A stretch of DNA of 38,797 nucleotides. Origin: Chara braunii. Lineage: Eukaryota; Streptophyta; Charophyceae; Charales; Characeae. This document shows positions 1 through 10,431 of this stretch, piece after piece. The stretch is from positions 2,760,489-2,799,285 of the forward strand of contig BFEA01000010.1 in assembly GCA_003427395.1 (NCBI GenBank). The letters run 5' to 3'. Position 1 is the stretch's first letter. Each line of letters opens with the position of its first letter. The notes below the pieces were generated by a model, which had not been told where the DNA came from, did not search any database, and saw only the letters and a list, made by a program, of their open reading frames with translations. The position numbers and the translations under genes were made by a program.

Positions 1-1077
1 CTCTTCTCCCATTCCTTCAAACTCTTTAACCCTCACCTCTTCCCTCTCCCCTTCCCCTCCATGGCATGTGACTAACCTCTACCCTCACCTGTTACATTGC
101 CAGGGAACGAACGGAAAGGAAATTTAGTCCTCACTTGGTGGAAAGCGAGGGCAAGGGAAGGGTTGTCGGTCCCTTGTGCCACCAAAAAGGAAAGGATACG
201 GGACTATTGAGTGCATTTGCGAAAGCGAAAAGGAGTGCTGATTTTGAACGAGGTCAATTTGACTCAACCATCCTCCCGGAGTGCATGATTGAGGCGATCG
301 CATGGCTTGCCTGTGTGAAAGGGGAGGGAACTCATAAGGGGAAATGGAAGGCAAAGACAACTTAGGATTGCGGGAAGGGGGCGGTGTGTTGACCCCAATG
401 GGGATTGTACTTGGTCATTTGTCTTGTGTGGTCTTGCGCAGGTGAGTAGCTAGGGACGGTTTGGACAGGGCTGGACCCGCGGATGAGGACGAGGGTGGGA
501 GATTGGCTAAGGAAAGGACTTGGATCCGGCTTAAGCCATGGATGCGGGATGAGTTGAGACCGGGCGCTTGGGTGGTTGGTTGATGCATGAACTTGGTTTG
601 TGTGGAGGTTGCATGGAATGTCTCTCTCATGTGCAATGCGACCCCTGAAAAAACTAAGGGCGGTCTTGGATAGGTGATGCGATGCTAGTGACTCTCGCAA
701 AAAAAATATAGCGGCTAGGAGTCTGGGCGACACCGCCCTACCCCAAGGATGCTGTCGGGGATGTATCGAGCCACTAGACCTAGTGAAAAGGTGCGTGGCC
801 CAATGGATGACGCTTGGCCTGCGCACGGTAAGAAGACAAACTCTCAACGAACTCCCTGGACTGCCTGAGTATTGGAAGGAGCAATTGCCTGGTCAGACTT
901 AGAAGAATCTAGAAAACGCCGCGATTGACCAAAGAGCTACCATCTTGACGCGAGAGCGGAGCTACGTCCCCCAATGTAAAACCGTCTCGCACAAGGCCCA
1001 TCCCCATCCATCTCATAACACTAGGTGGGGGTGCCCCTGGGACGAACGACCCGCGCCTTGAGCGTGAGCGTGGGTGG
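1..1077. other. Non-coding or unrecognised stretch upstream of element A
   Basis: No reading frame here resembles a known family. A 76-codon frame at 135-365 (+) has no recognisable motif. The reverse transcriptase fingers, palm and YxDD box that should precede the pol fragment beginning near 1078 are not found, so element A is truncated or badly scrambled at its 5' side. No LTR could be recognised. Confidence 0.5.
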
Positions 1078-3573
1078 GTCGAGCCAAATGAGACCCGCAA
1101 TGGGGTCGACCGAGGCACGAAAGTCCTTCAGGGTAAGGCCCCTACAACTGCTAGCGGACCAAAGAGTATTCCAGCAGTACAGGAAGTAGCTATACTAGGA
1201 TTTCGCTGCAGTGCTTTCGGCAGGAAGCCAGATCCGGCAAAGACAGACAAGATATCGCAGTGGTCAACATCCCTGCGCACGACAACGGAGGTAAGAACAT
1301 TCCTCGGCGTGGTCGGATTTTGGAGGATCTTCATTAAGAATTTTGCCAAGATCGCCGAACATATCCGGGCCATGATCAGAGAAGAGGGGACCATGGATTG
1401 GACGGACGAGCGAGAAGGAGCCGTCCAAACACTCAAGGACATACTGACGTCTGAGCAAGTCGCCTTGTCGGCACCCTGCTTTAATGACGAAGTAGGACGA
1501 ATATTCATCCTAGAAACGGATGGAGGACCTTTGGTCGTAGGAGGCGTACTGATTCAAAGGGATGAGGAAGGAAAAGAGAGGCCGATTAGGTTCGAAAGTT
1601 GAACCCTGAACTCCCCAGAACGGCTGTACGCGCAGTTCAAAAGGGAGGTCTTAGCCATCTTACATTGCCTCAAGACCTTCCAGGCCTACCTATTTGGGAG
1701 GCGGTTCGTCTTAAGGATCGATCCGACGAATGTCGCAGGGGCCTTAAAGAACTATAGGCCTATAGATCCGACGGTGGGGAGATGGGTAGGATTTATTTGG
1801 CAGTTCGATTACAAGATCGAACGAATTGCTGGAATCAGAAACAAGGCAGATGGGCTGAGTCAGTTTTGCATCACTCCCGAAGGGGTGGAGGATGCGGGGC
1901 CCATAAACGCGTTCCTTGAATTCGAAGGAGGAACTCTTGCGGTGGACAACGAAATGATGGGCAAACGATGCGCGTCGGGAGAACTGTTGATCCGAACTTT
2001 GGAGAAGGGGGCACTTGCCGTAGTAGCAGAACTTAGAGAAGCACCAGTCACCACTCGAGGTCGCAAAAATGAGAAAGATTCGTGGGGAGTGATAGTAGGA
2101 CCGAAGGAGGAACTAATAGCAATGGGGATTGAGGGAGGCCGGGACACCATGATGAGCTTAGTGGAATCTTGGAAAAGGAAAGAGTTGCGATGGACGGTAA
2201 ACCAGATGCAGGAAAGAAAGGATGAGGACCAGGAAGGGAGGAGGGTTTTCAATGCCCAGATATACGAAGGGATCTTTCGGGAGATTGGGCTGTTGTTGGT
2301 AGGGAATAAACAGCCCATGGAAGTCCGCATTAAAGCAAGGGAGGAGGCCGAGAGGTACGTCCTAATGGGTGGCCATCTGTTCAAGAGGGAGGAAGGTGCT
2401 ATGCCTAGAAGAGTGGTGTGCGGAAGATCTAGGCAGCTAGACGTTATCCAAGCAATGCACGACGGGTTAGTAGGAGGACACCGATCATCCAAAGGGACTC
2501 TTGCAAAGATAACGTCACTCTATTATTGGCCAGGCATGGCAGGCATGGTCGCCACATACTGCCACACCTGCCTAATCTGCCAGGAACAGAGCTCGACACG
2601 TGTCTTCGAGCCACTTAGACCAACGCGGGCGTTAGGACCGAGATATCTGGTCCACATCAATCTGGCGGCCATGCCTGTATCAACGGATGGGTACAGGTAT
2701 ATCCTGGATGCACGGGACAACTTGAGTGGGTTTGTGGAGGCAGTCGCTCTCAAGAAAAAGACCGGGAGAAGTGTAGCAGACCGGATAGAAGACTTCTACT
2801 TAAGGCATCCCTTCATCAAAAGGTTTGTAGCAGACAATGGGACAGAGTTTGAGAACCAAGAAGTATTGGGAATGCTTAAGAGGCTCTGTGTACCGATCAA
2901 ACTCACCGAGCCGTATCATCCGGAGGTCAATGCACCTGTGGAAAGAGGGTACCGAACCTTAAAGAACACGATTGCGAAGCTCGCAGCAGACCATCTGGGG
3001 AGTTGGCCTAGGTACCTTAAGCAGGCGGTCTTCTCGTAGAATATGACACTTAAGAGAACGCCGGGATGTATCCCAGCGGAACTTTGGCATGGAAGAGAGA
3101 TCGACTTTCCCGTGGAAGCCTTGATACCAACTTGGAACAGCCTGGATGAGGATCCGCATATGACCACGGAAAAATTAATTGAGGCAAGATGTCAACAAGT
3201 CCTTAGGAATGAGGAGGTCATGGAAGAGATCGCCAACCGGGTATTAGACAGCAGGATAAGGGACAAAGCAAGGTGGGACCAGGTTAAGAATGTCAGAAAG
3301 GAGCCACTTCAGGTGGGGGAGACAATATTGCTAAGGAATTCGGCACTAGCAAGTACTTGGTCTGGACAACTGGGGAGGAGGTTCAAAGGCCCCTACCGGG
3401 TCGCCAAGCGGATGAAACTGAACACCTTCGAACTAGAAGATCTGGATGAAACTGGATTGAAAGGACCCTTCCCGGGGCAACGATTGGTCAGGTTTCTAAG
3501 TCAGGACCCAGTGGAACAATGGCTTCAGGAAGCCGAAGATAAGGAAACTGAGGGGCTACAAACCAAGGACTGA
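1078..3573 (+). pseudogene. pol: Element A: Ty3/gypsy pol fragment (RT tail, RNase H, integrase)
   Basis: One reading frame (codon starts at 1 mod 3) runs through the region, broken by TGA at 1600-1602 and TAG at 3037-3039. It encodes, in order: the end of RT and the connection (FLGVVGFWRIFIKNFAKIAE, ~1300-1360); RNase H with ILETDGGP, a KREVLAIL segment, RIDPTN and NKADGLS; the integrase zinc finger (HDGLVGGH ... CHTCLIC, ~2457-2580); the integrase core (~2640-2990); and a GPY/F-type C-terminus (GPYRV, ~3388-3402) ending at TGA 3571. In the core the second Asp (VADNGTEF) and the Glu (VERGY) are present, but the first Asp position reads Asn (HINLAAMP, codon 2659-2661). There is no chromodomain, so this is a different lineage from copies P and M. 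Premature stops and the D-to-N change make it a pseudogene. The RT catalytic box is missing. Confidence 0.93.
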
Positions 3574-3827
3574 CAACGGTCTTGCCCACGCTATGGTTTT
3601 GTCTCTTACCGCTCCCATGGGGCTGTCATTTTTTGGGGTTGGGGCAATGGTGTTGACCGACTGAGGTTGGAAGGAAGGATGACTTAGGATTTTGCGGTAA
3701 CGGGTTTGTGTGACAACAAGAAGGATTGTCGGGAGCATTGTATCATAGTTTTTTACGGAGGAAATAATGAGACCATCACAAACGGGGCATTTTGCATAAG
3801 AAATGAAAATGTATAATAGTGGCATGA
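3574..3827 (+). other. Spacer between pol and downstream ORF of element A
   Basis: No coding frame was recognised. It separates the integrase stop from the extra ORF of the same element. Confidence 0.5.
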
Positions 3828-3990
3828 TGCGAAGGGTACTGGGAGCATTCTGGGAAGGGAGCTGCCTACCGGACTGGGGAAACGAGTGTGTGAGGGGCTT
3901 TGCGGGTGNTGCGAAGGGTACTGGGAGCATTCTGGGAAGGGAGCTGCCTACCGGACTGGGGAAACGAGTGTGTGAGGGGCTTTGCGGGTG
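3828..3990 (+). repeat. Perfect 81-bp direct duplication joined by a single N
   Basis: Copy 1 is 3828-3908 and copy 2 is 3910-3990; they read identically, with one N at 3909 between them. Both begin TGCGAAGGGTACTGGGAG and end CTTTGCGGGTG. A perfect duplication meeting exactly at an ambiguous base is what an unmerged contig overlap would produce, although a recent tandem duplication is possible. Confidence 0.95.
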
Positions 3991-4038
3991 TTGTTTTGTT
4001 ATACACGACCTAGAAGAAAGACACAAGCAAAAGTAAAA

Positions 4039-4953
4039 ATGGAATTCGGCAACGAGAATGACAGCGGGACGATCAACAGACCTACCGGAGGGGAAGAAGC
4101 AGGACCGAGTCAAGGAAGGAGGACGACAAAGAGAAAGTTGTACATAGGGCTCACATCCGGGCCAGTGGTAGGCAGGGGTGGAAGGAAGCGCGTATGTAGA
4201 AAACCCTCGCCCCTCCGGGAGGGAGAAGATATATATATCTCATCTGGGACTGAGAGCGAGAAGGAAAGGGCAAGCGTGGGAGAAGAGGGCAATGCAGACA
4301 TGAGAGACAAGGCTCGGGCCTCTGGCGAGGAAGAAACCAAGAGGGGCGAACAACGTGGGTCGTGGCATGGGGAAAGCGAGGGGAGACAGGACATTCGCGA
4401 CGAGCAAGAGGATGGGGAGGAAAGAAGGGAAAGCCCACTTGAAGGGCGGAGCGGCCACGACAGTTGTGAGGGGTATGGGATAAGGACCGAGATTCCCTAT
4501 ACCTACGATCCAAAGAACCTCACTGGCGGGTATAGCCCTATACAGATGGAAGAAGAGGAAGCCGAGGAGGAGGATGTACAAAAAATCATAGAAATCAGCA
4601 GCGAGGATGAGAGGGATTCAATCTTGAGGCCTAGGGAAGAGAGGCGGCCTCCGATGCACCAGCCGCGCGAAAGGGTCTTCAGATGGGAGGATGAGTTTGG
4701 GCCAACGCCCAGTCATTGGTTTCAGCAATGGACCAATGTGATCAAGCACGAGTGAATTATCAAGACCCGGGAACTTGCAAAGGCAGGGGTGGAAGCCACG
4801 CCGTTGGATTTTTTCAGTGAGGCGGAACTACAGGAAATTACAAGGAAAAGGAGAGAAATCGAGACTTTCGGCCTGGGGGTTAGAAAGTCGGCCGAGGAAC
4901 AGGGTGGACAAGGAATCGAGCAAGTTGAGGCACAAGGCAACAATAGGAATTAG
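4039..4953 (+). pseudogene. Element A third ORF: acidic, disordered, SIM-like motifs (TGA-interrupted)
   Basis: Sense-strand ORF downstream of integrase, where env or accessory genes lie in some Ty3/gypsy elements. I chose the Met at 4039 (aaaaATGG context); the frame extends upstream to 3982, but that part lies in the 81-bp duplication. TGA at 4753-4755 interrupts it, and the same frame stays open for 65 more codons to TAG at 4951. The product would be ~300 residues: a basic N-terminal part (RRTTKRKL, GGRKRVCRK), then a long Glu/Arg/Ser-rich low-complexity stretch, with a Trp-containing end (HWFQQW) before the TGA. No signal peptide or membrane segment is visible, so it does not look like an envelope protein. 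Two short hydrophobic-then-acidic motifs (IYISSGTESE, IIEISSEDE) resemble SUMO-interaction motifs. The function is unknown; I do not recognise the family. Confidence 0.6.
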
Positions 4954-5391
4954 ATGTTGATTAAGTGTTGAACAAGAATCTTGCTTTTTCATTTGCAAAA
5001 TATTGAAACAACAAGGGTGTGTGTAGTATGATTAAGCTTGCTAAGGATGAGGGATGAGAGAGTCAGCCAAGACTGTGTCACGATCAGTTAGAAGATAGCT
5101 TTTAAGGTTACTTCCTGGATGGGCTACCTTCGGAAGTGGGTACACAAGACGAGAACATGGAGCATGGGATGAGACCAGTTACGAAGGGTGTGTTATGAAT
5201 TTTGGATGGAATAAGGTTTGGGCTTTTGAAAAGAGAAACTTTGAGGACAGATTGACGAGCAAAGCAAGGCATTCAATGTTGATCGAGTACAAAAGAGGTT
5301 AGGGAACCTATGGGTTAAGGGGCGTGAAAAACACTCATTCCCTAGGAGCCTAATCCAACTAAGTCATGAATGAGTCTGAAGATAGCCAAGA
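4954..5391 (+). other. 3' untranslated part of element A
   Basis: No coding frame. It lies between the third ORF and the polypurine tract and is AG-rich. Nothing else was recognised. Confidence 0.4.
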
Positions 5392-5427
5392 GATGAGAAA
5401 CCAGAGAGAGTGAAAATAGAGGGGGGG
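5392..5427 (+). other. Candidate polypurine tract and 3' LTR boundary of element A
   Basis: The purine-rich run includes AGAGAGAGTGAAAATAGAGG and ends in seven G, followed immediately by tcctgttct. This is the expected form of a plus-strand priming site directly before a 3' LTR, whose first TG would be at about 5431. The LTR's other end was not found because no 5' copy is in the window. Confidence 0.5.
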
Positions 5428-5660
5428 TCCTGTTCTTTTGCTATGGTTGAACGACCGGGTGGGCTACTGCTGCTCGGGATCGCGAGTCTCAACTTGAGTA
5501 CTAGACGCTAAGTCGGATGTATGTATGGATAATACATTGCTTTGAAGAATGGATGAAAAGAAACCGCATGCATAAAACTGAAAAAGAGATGGCCACCTTC
5601 TAACCTCTGAGACTGAAGTGGGATCCGTGTCCTCAAGGCCCACCCTCTCCGGCGCTAACA

Positions 5661-5820
5661 TTGAGAATGGAAAGGAATGACCCTAACCAGACTGTTCGAC
5701 TTGAGAATGGAAAGGAATGACCGTAACCAGACTGTTCGACTTGAGAATGGAAAGGAATGGCCATAACCAGGCTGTTCGAATTGAGAATGGAAAAGAACGA
5801 CCCTAACCAGGTTGTTTGGA
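5661..5820 (+). repeat. Tandem repeat, 40 bp x 4
   Basis: Four consecutive 40-bp units start at 5661, 5701, 5741 and 5781, each beginning TTGAGAATGGAAA and containing TAACCAG then TTGTT or TGTTCGA. The first two differ at one base; units 3 and 4 carry more substitutions. Confidence 0.97.
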
Positions 5821-5875
5821 AATGGCCCCTGACAAGGGTCGTTTCTTTTGAAACAGGCACTGGGGTCCCCTACAT

Positions 5876-5919
5876 AATTGATTGAGAAAAGTTGATTGAG
5901 AAAGGTTGATTGAGAATGA
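5876..5919 (+). repeat. Short tandem repeat, about 14 bp x 3
   Basis: TTGATTGAGAAAAG, TTGATTGAGAAAGG and TTGATTGAGAATGA follow one another with only small differences. Confidence 0.85.
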
Positions 5920-7270
5920 GCTGGAATGAGCAATGAGAGATGGAAAAGGTCGTGGGTCGGTCATTGAAATAGCCATGAGGATGGATAAAAGAGATTGATG
6001 CGTTGAGAAGAGAAGGGCATGACAAAGAAGGTTGAGTCTTACGTCGAGAAGAGCATGAACCGTTGGGACGGTCACAAGGATTGAATATTGAGGAATGAGA
6101 AAGCTGAGGATTGAAGATGGGCCGAAGGGTCGGTCTTGAGAAATGGCTATTGAAAGAATGACCACCACATCAGTCATGTGGGTGGCCTTGTTGAGGAGAG
6201 GCTGTCGGACCAGCCATGAGAATCAGCCTTGGAAATAACATTGGATTGAGTGTTTGAGAATTGGATATTGCATTGCATAGTAAGGGGAACCAAGGCATAT
6301 TGAAAAAGATATGAAAATAGCATTGAATGAGCTTTCCTTTTTTTCTAGTCTCGGGTCTCAACATGAGGGGGATAGCGATGCATGCATCACAACCCCAGAA
6401 CCTCTACCCGTCAAGGGAAAAGTCTCAGCGCGACCTATTCCTCATAAGGGAGAATAAGGGTTGAAGGACCAAGGCATCTTTCTCTTTAATTGATGCGGGC
6501 CGTCCGGAACTAACTCCGACAACGAGCTTTAGTCGGGGAGTTCAAATTGCTCCTCATATTGAGAACCTAAACGTCAAGGGCGTGGAGCCAAACGGGCGAG
6601 AGAGCCATTCTTTTTCTTAAGTCTCATTTTTTTCTCCCCAACCACACGCCATGTCGTAGAAGGGCGGCAAGGTCGTTTGGAACGGACCACGACTGCTCGC
6701 ATTAAGTTGAGCAGCACTGTCCAGAGGGAGGAATCCGGCGTGGTACCGGGTGGAAGCCGCAACCACCACAGGGCGAGTGACACCCCCCTTCCGAATCATT
6801 ACAACCGTTCCGGGACTAACCACGAGGTCTTCGTAACTACGCTCGCGAACTATTTGGGAACCCCAACGCTCTTAAAAGAAAGAGGCCAGATCCAAAAAAA
6901 CACCACTCGGGAGGAACGATTCGCGAGAAAGCCCTTACGGCAAGACGGGATCGTGGGAGGTTTTTTGGACTGGACCTATCTGCCATATGTGAGGAGACAC
7001 CTCCGTGTTGACGCCCGTCTCGTAAGCGGTAAAAGGTCGGACGGAGTAGGCGATGTGGTGAGTTATCAGTAGGGGGAGGACTGATCACCCTTCTTTTTGG
7101 GGGCTGAAAGGCCGGCATCCGTCTACTCGGTGGGCCAAGGTCTGCGTACCTTCGAGTGAGAACTAGTCATGCGATGGGGATATCGCATTTTGAGTGAGGG
7201 GAATGTATGTCATCTACCGATGAAAAAGCATGCAAAAGATAAGGTTACCATGAACTTAAGAAATTGTGTA
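5920..7270. other. Unassigned repeat-flanking DNA
   Basis: No recognisable protein family on either strand. The open frames here lack motifs. It may belong to the long 3' LTR-type region after element A, but without a second copy this cannot be shown. Confidence 0.4.
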
Positions 7271-7720
7271 AATTGACTTTGCATGGGCTTGAGAAAAGGC
7301 CTCGCAAGATGTCCAGAAGAGAAACAGATGAGTAATTGACTTTGCATGGGTTTGAGAAAAGGTCTGGCAAGATGTCCAGAAGAAAGAGAAATGTATGTAT
7401 AAATGACCTTGTGCGGGCTTGTGAAAAGGCCTGGCAAGATGTCAAGAAGAGAAACAGATGAGTAATTGACTTTGCATAGGCTTGAGAAAAGGTCTGGCAA
7501 GATGTCCAGAAGAAAGAGAAATGAATGTATAAATGACTTTGCGCGGGCTTGAGAAAAGGTCTGGCAAGATATCCAGAAGAGAAATGGTTGTGTAATTGAG
7601 TTTGCATAGGTTTGAGAAAGGTTTGGCAAAGACGTCCAGAAGAAAAATGGTTGTGAAATTGACTTTGCGTGGGCTTGAGAAAGGTCTGGCAACATGTCCA
7701 GAAGAAAGATGTTTGGGGAA
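7271..7720 (+). repeat. Tandem repeat of 63/67-bp units, seven copies
   Basis: Units start at about 7271, 7334, 7401, 7464, 7531, 7594 and 7657. Each carries (A)AATTGACTTTGC, GGCTTGAGAAAAGG, CTGGCAAGATGTCCAGAAG and a variable tail. Lengths alternate 63, 67, 63, 67 and then settle at 63, so the first four units form a 130-bp higher-order dimer. Tail type alternates too (acagatgagt versus gagaaatgtatgtat). Confidence 0.95.
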
Positions 7721-8060
7721 ATGGATTGGGCAACAAGCGTGTAAAATTGATTAAGACTTGAGTGTAAGAGAGGGGATACTCATGTGAAACTGGCAGGACT
7801 AGGAAAAAAGGCGGGCAGAATGACCCGGAGGAAACACGTGAAAATTTGGCTGGCTTAAGAACAAGGAAGGAATGGCGGGAAACAAGGATTGCACAGGCCG
7901 AAGGGCCAGATGGAAGACGCATTAAGAGTAATGGAAGCCGAAAAAGGGGACCTGGTTGACACAGATGGAATAGGATCGACCAAAGGATGCTTGGGATGAC
8001 AAGGCTCGGGGGAGAAGCAGGGGCAACGAGAAGAGGCAAGTGGAAAGGAGGCTTGAAGTA
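7721..8060. other. Unassigned stretch between tandem arrays
   Basis: Nothing recognised. It is purine-rich on the + strand. Confidence 0.4.
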
Positions 8061-8197
8061 CTTAGAGTAATGAATGAGACAAATGGGGTTTGATGTTCTA
8101 AGAGTAATGAATGAGACAAATGGGTTTTGATGTTCTAAGAGTAATGAATGCGACAAATGGGGTCTGATGTTCTAAGAGTGATGAATGAGACATGAGA
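8061..8197 (+). repeat. Tandem repeat, 37 bp, about 3.7 copies
   Basis: Units start at 8061, 8098, 8135 and 8172 and begin CTAAGAGTAATGAATGAGAC (the first has CTTAGAG), followed by an AAATGGGGTTTGATGTT-like tail. The fourth is partial. Confidence 0.95.
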
Positions 8198-8418
8198 AGT
8201 CTGAAGGAAGTTGAATTATACATCCCTCTTCCCGTCCCAAGGGTTAAGGACTAGAAGAAACCCGAGAAAGGAGCAAGAAAAGACAAAATGTACCCTGGCA
8301 AACTAACTACCCATAACATCTCACCCTCCTCTCCTTTCTGTCCCTTCAAAACCCACTGACAAGAGATTGGTGTGCGATGAGGATATCGCGAATGAGTGGG
8401 AGGAATGTGTAAGGACTT

Positions 8419-8940
8419 GTGGGTCCCAAACAACTTTTCATCACTCGAGAGACTGAAAATAGACAAATTGTGCAGGACAGAGAAATCAAGAGTAAGGAGG
8501 AAAGAGAGAGAAAAGATAAAATTAGGCCGCAGGAGGGAGTAATGCTCTGGGGTGAGAACCACAAGGGGGAAAAACTAGTGACGGCAAGCGAGCGAGCGCA
8601 AGAACAGGGGCACATAGAATATAGCATGAGGTCGGGAGGGCCATTGGAATTCAACGAGACTAAGGCCGAGGGACCCTTGAACCAGCAAATGCGGTGCGGC
8701 AGTGATAAAAGAATGAGGGAGTCAAGAGATGGGCGGCCCGAAGCCCGCGGGAAGATAGAGAACGAGGGGCCAACATGGGGGCCACCTACGGGAGCCTCGG
8801 GGTGGAGGCCCGCGACCAAAGGAACCAGCACGCGCAAGACGCAAGAAAAGACTAGGGAGAGGGGCCACCAAGGGAGCGGCAAACGCCCTAGGGGCGTGGG
8901 ACACCTTGGGGAAAGGCGTCCGGGAACCTCACGAGACTAA
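8419..8940 (+). CDS. Open frame of 173 codons, unrecognised, doubtful
   Basis: A strongly basic and charged frame (runs such as SKEERERKDKIRP and GSGKRPRGVG), with no domain, zinc knuckle or membrane segment. It ends just before the 28-bp tandem array. Composition follows the local purine bias, so it may be a chance frame. It could be a nucleocapsid-like remnant, but no CCHC box supports that. Confidence 0.15.
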   Translation: MGPKQLFITRETENRQIVQDREIKSKEERERKDKIRPQEGVMLWGENHKGEKLVTASERAQEQGHIEYSMRSGGPLEFNETKAEGPLNQQMRCGSDKRMRESRDGRPEARGKIENEGPTWGPPTGASGWRPATKGTSTRKTQEKTRERGHQGSGKRPRGVGHLGERRPGTSRD

Positions 8941-8956
8941 GTAAAAATAATGGCAC

Positions 8957-9220
8957 CCGGGACAAAATGTGTCGGGGACCGCCAACGGGACAAAATGTGT
9001 CGGGGACCGCCGGCGGGACAATAGGTGTCGGGGACCGCCGACGGGATAAAATGTTTCGGGGACCGCCGGCGGGACAAAATGTCTCGGGGACCGCCGACGG
9101 GACAAAATGAGTCGGGGACTATCGACGGGATTGAGTGTCGGGGACTGGCGACGGGACTAAGTGTCGGGGACCAGCGATGGGACTAAGTGTCGGGAACCAT
9201 CGACGGGACAAGTGGCGGGG
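8957..9220 (+). repeat. GC-rich tandem repeat, 28 bp, about 9 copies
   Basis: The unit is close to GGGACAAAATGTGTCGGGGA plus CCGCCGAC. The first three GACA positions are 8961, 8989 and 9017 (period 28). Later units shorten (26-28 bp) and diverge, with GGGACTAAGTGTCGGGGACC forms up to ~9220. Many units can fold, since CGGCGG at one end complements CCGCCG at the other. Confidence 0.93.
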
Positions 9221-9816
9221 ACACAAGAAGGCCCCAAGAAAAACGGTGAAGCGGCATGTGGAAAATAATTAAGACAAGGTGCACCGTCAAGTTCGGCAAA
9301 AAATATTAGCACCGCTAGTGCAAGCACTAACGGTAGCAAACGGGAAGGCCAAAAGGGAAAGAGAAAGTAAAGAAATTGAAAATGGGAGGCATGAGAGCAA
9401 TCAAAAAAATCTCGGATCAGCCTCCCTCAAGAAAACGAAGTCAAACGAGACCCCATGTAAAAAATAGCCCTCCGGGAGAAAATCGGAGTAGGAGAGGCCA
9501 CTATGGGAGGAAAATAGAAGAAAAAGGAAGCTCCCATGGGCATGAGAAGGCCAGCATTGCAGTCATAGATATAACGGACTGCACCTTGGGCATAGGAAGG
9601 GCCAAAACCAAAAGGAAGGGGCTAGAAAAGGGCCTTAACGGCCACTTGACATTTGACATTCTAGAAAAAAGAGAGAAAATAAAATAAAAGTGTGGGAGAA
9701 TAAAATAAAAAGAGTGAGAGGGAGTGAGTGAGTTGGCCGTCAGTAGGGACTGCCACAAGTAGGGACTGGCAGAGGTTCCTACTGTCCAAGAAAGGAGGAA
9801 AAAGAAAAGAAAAAAG

Positions 9817-9835
9817 AAAAAAAAAAAAAAAAAAA
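9817..9835 (+). repeat. Poly(A) run
   Basis: Nineteen consecutive A inside a purine-only tract. Confidence 0.95.
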
Positions 9836-10001
9836 GAGAAAGACCCTAACGGTAAAAAACGGTCACTTGGGGAGATTCATCCGTGACCAGATTCATTCAG
9901 GAATATGGCGGTTACAAATGACTTTGATTTTCTTTGATTTTTGCAGAGAAAATCAAGACCCCATGCAACCGAAATAAAACGGATTACATGCATGAGGAGA
10001 A

Positions 10002-10190
10002 ACACATGTCTTATGTGCATCCGAAACCAAAATCAAGTCCGGATGCACTTGGGAATTGACCGTTTTTTTTTCTTTTGAGGTCGGGCTAGTTGTAGGGCAT
10101 TGGGGCTAGGAAATTGATCCCTATTGTAGTCCGAGTTACAATGGACTGCATGGGGGAGGAAAAACACATGTTTTATGTGCATCCGCGGTC
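10002..10190 (+). repeat. Short diverged direct repeat, offset 162 bp
   Basis: ACACATGTCTTATGTGCATC at 10002 is repeated as ACACATGTTTTATGTGCATC at 10164. Related flanking sequence follows each copy (GGATGCACTT and AGATGCACTT). Confidence 0.85.
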
Positions 10191-10286
10191 AATATTGAGC
10201 CTAGATGCACTTAGAAATCAAACGCTTTATTTTTTTTTAGCATGAGGCAAGTTGTGGGGCTGTGGGACTAGAAAAATAGCCATGAC

Positions 10287-10312
10287 TGCAGTCCGAGAAA
10301 TAACGGACTGCA
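10287..10312. repeat. Inverted repeat TGCAGTCCG / CGGACTGCA
   Basis: Perfect 9-bp arms at 10287-10295 and 10304-10312 around an 8-nt loop. Related hairpins lie at 9558-9583, 10125-10150, 11167-11180 and 11723-11755. Confidence 0.9.
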
Positions 10313-10410
10313 TGGCGGTGCCTAGGCTAAGGGAAAATGGGACACGACAAACCCGGAAGGCTAGAAAGAAGCAATTTCGACATGGGGCAAGTAAAGACGG
10401 TAAACGGCAA

Positions 10411-10431
10411 CCGTGAGATGAGATCTCACGG
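10411..10431. repeat. Inverted repeat CCGTGAGAT / ATCTCACGG
   Basis: Perfect 9-bp arms with a 3-nt loop (10420-10422). Confidence 0.9.

Noticed and set aside
4039-4953. Envelope gene of an errantivirus-like element
   Set aside because: No signal peptide, membrane segment or cleavage site; the product is hydrophilic and acidic.
7245-8156. 303-codon minus-strand frame rich in Leu, Phe and Ser
   Set aside because: It reads through the 63/67-bp and 37-bp tandem repeats, so its repeated peptides are by-products of the DNA repeats; no domain is present.
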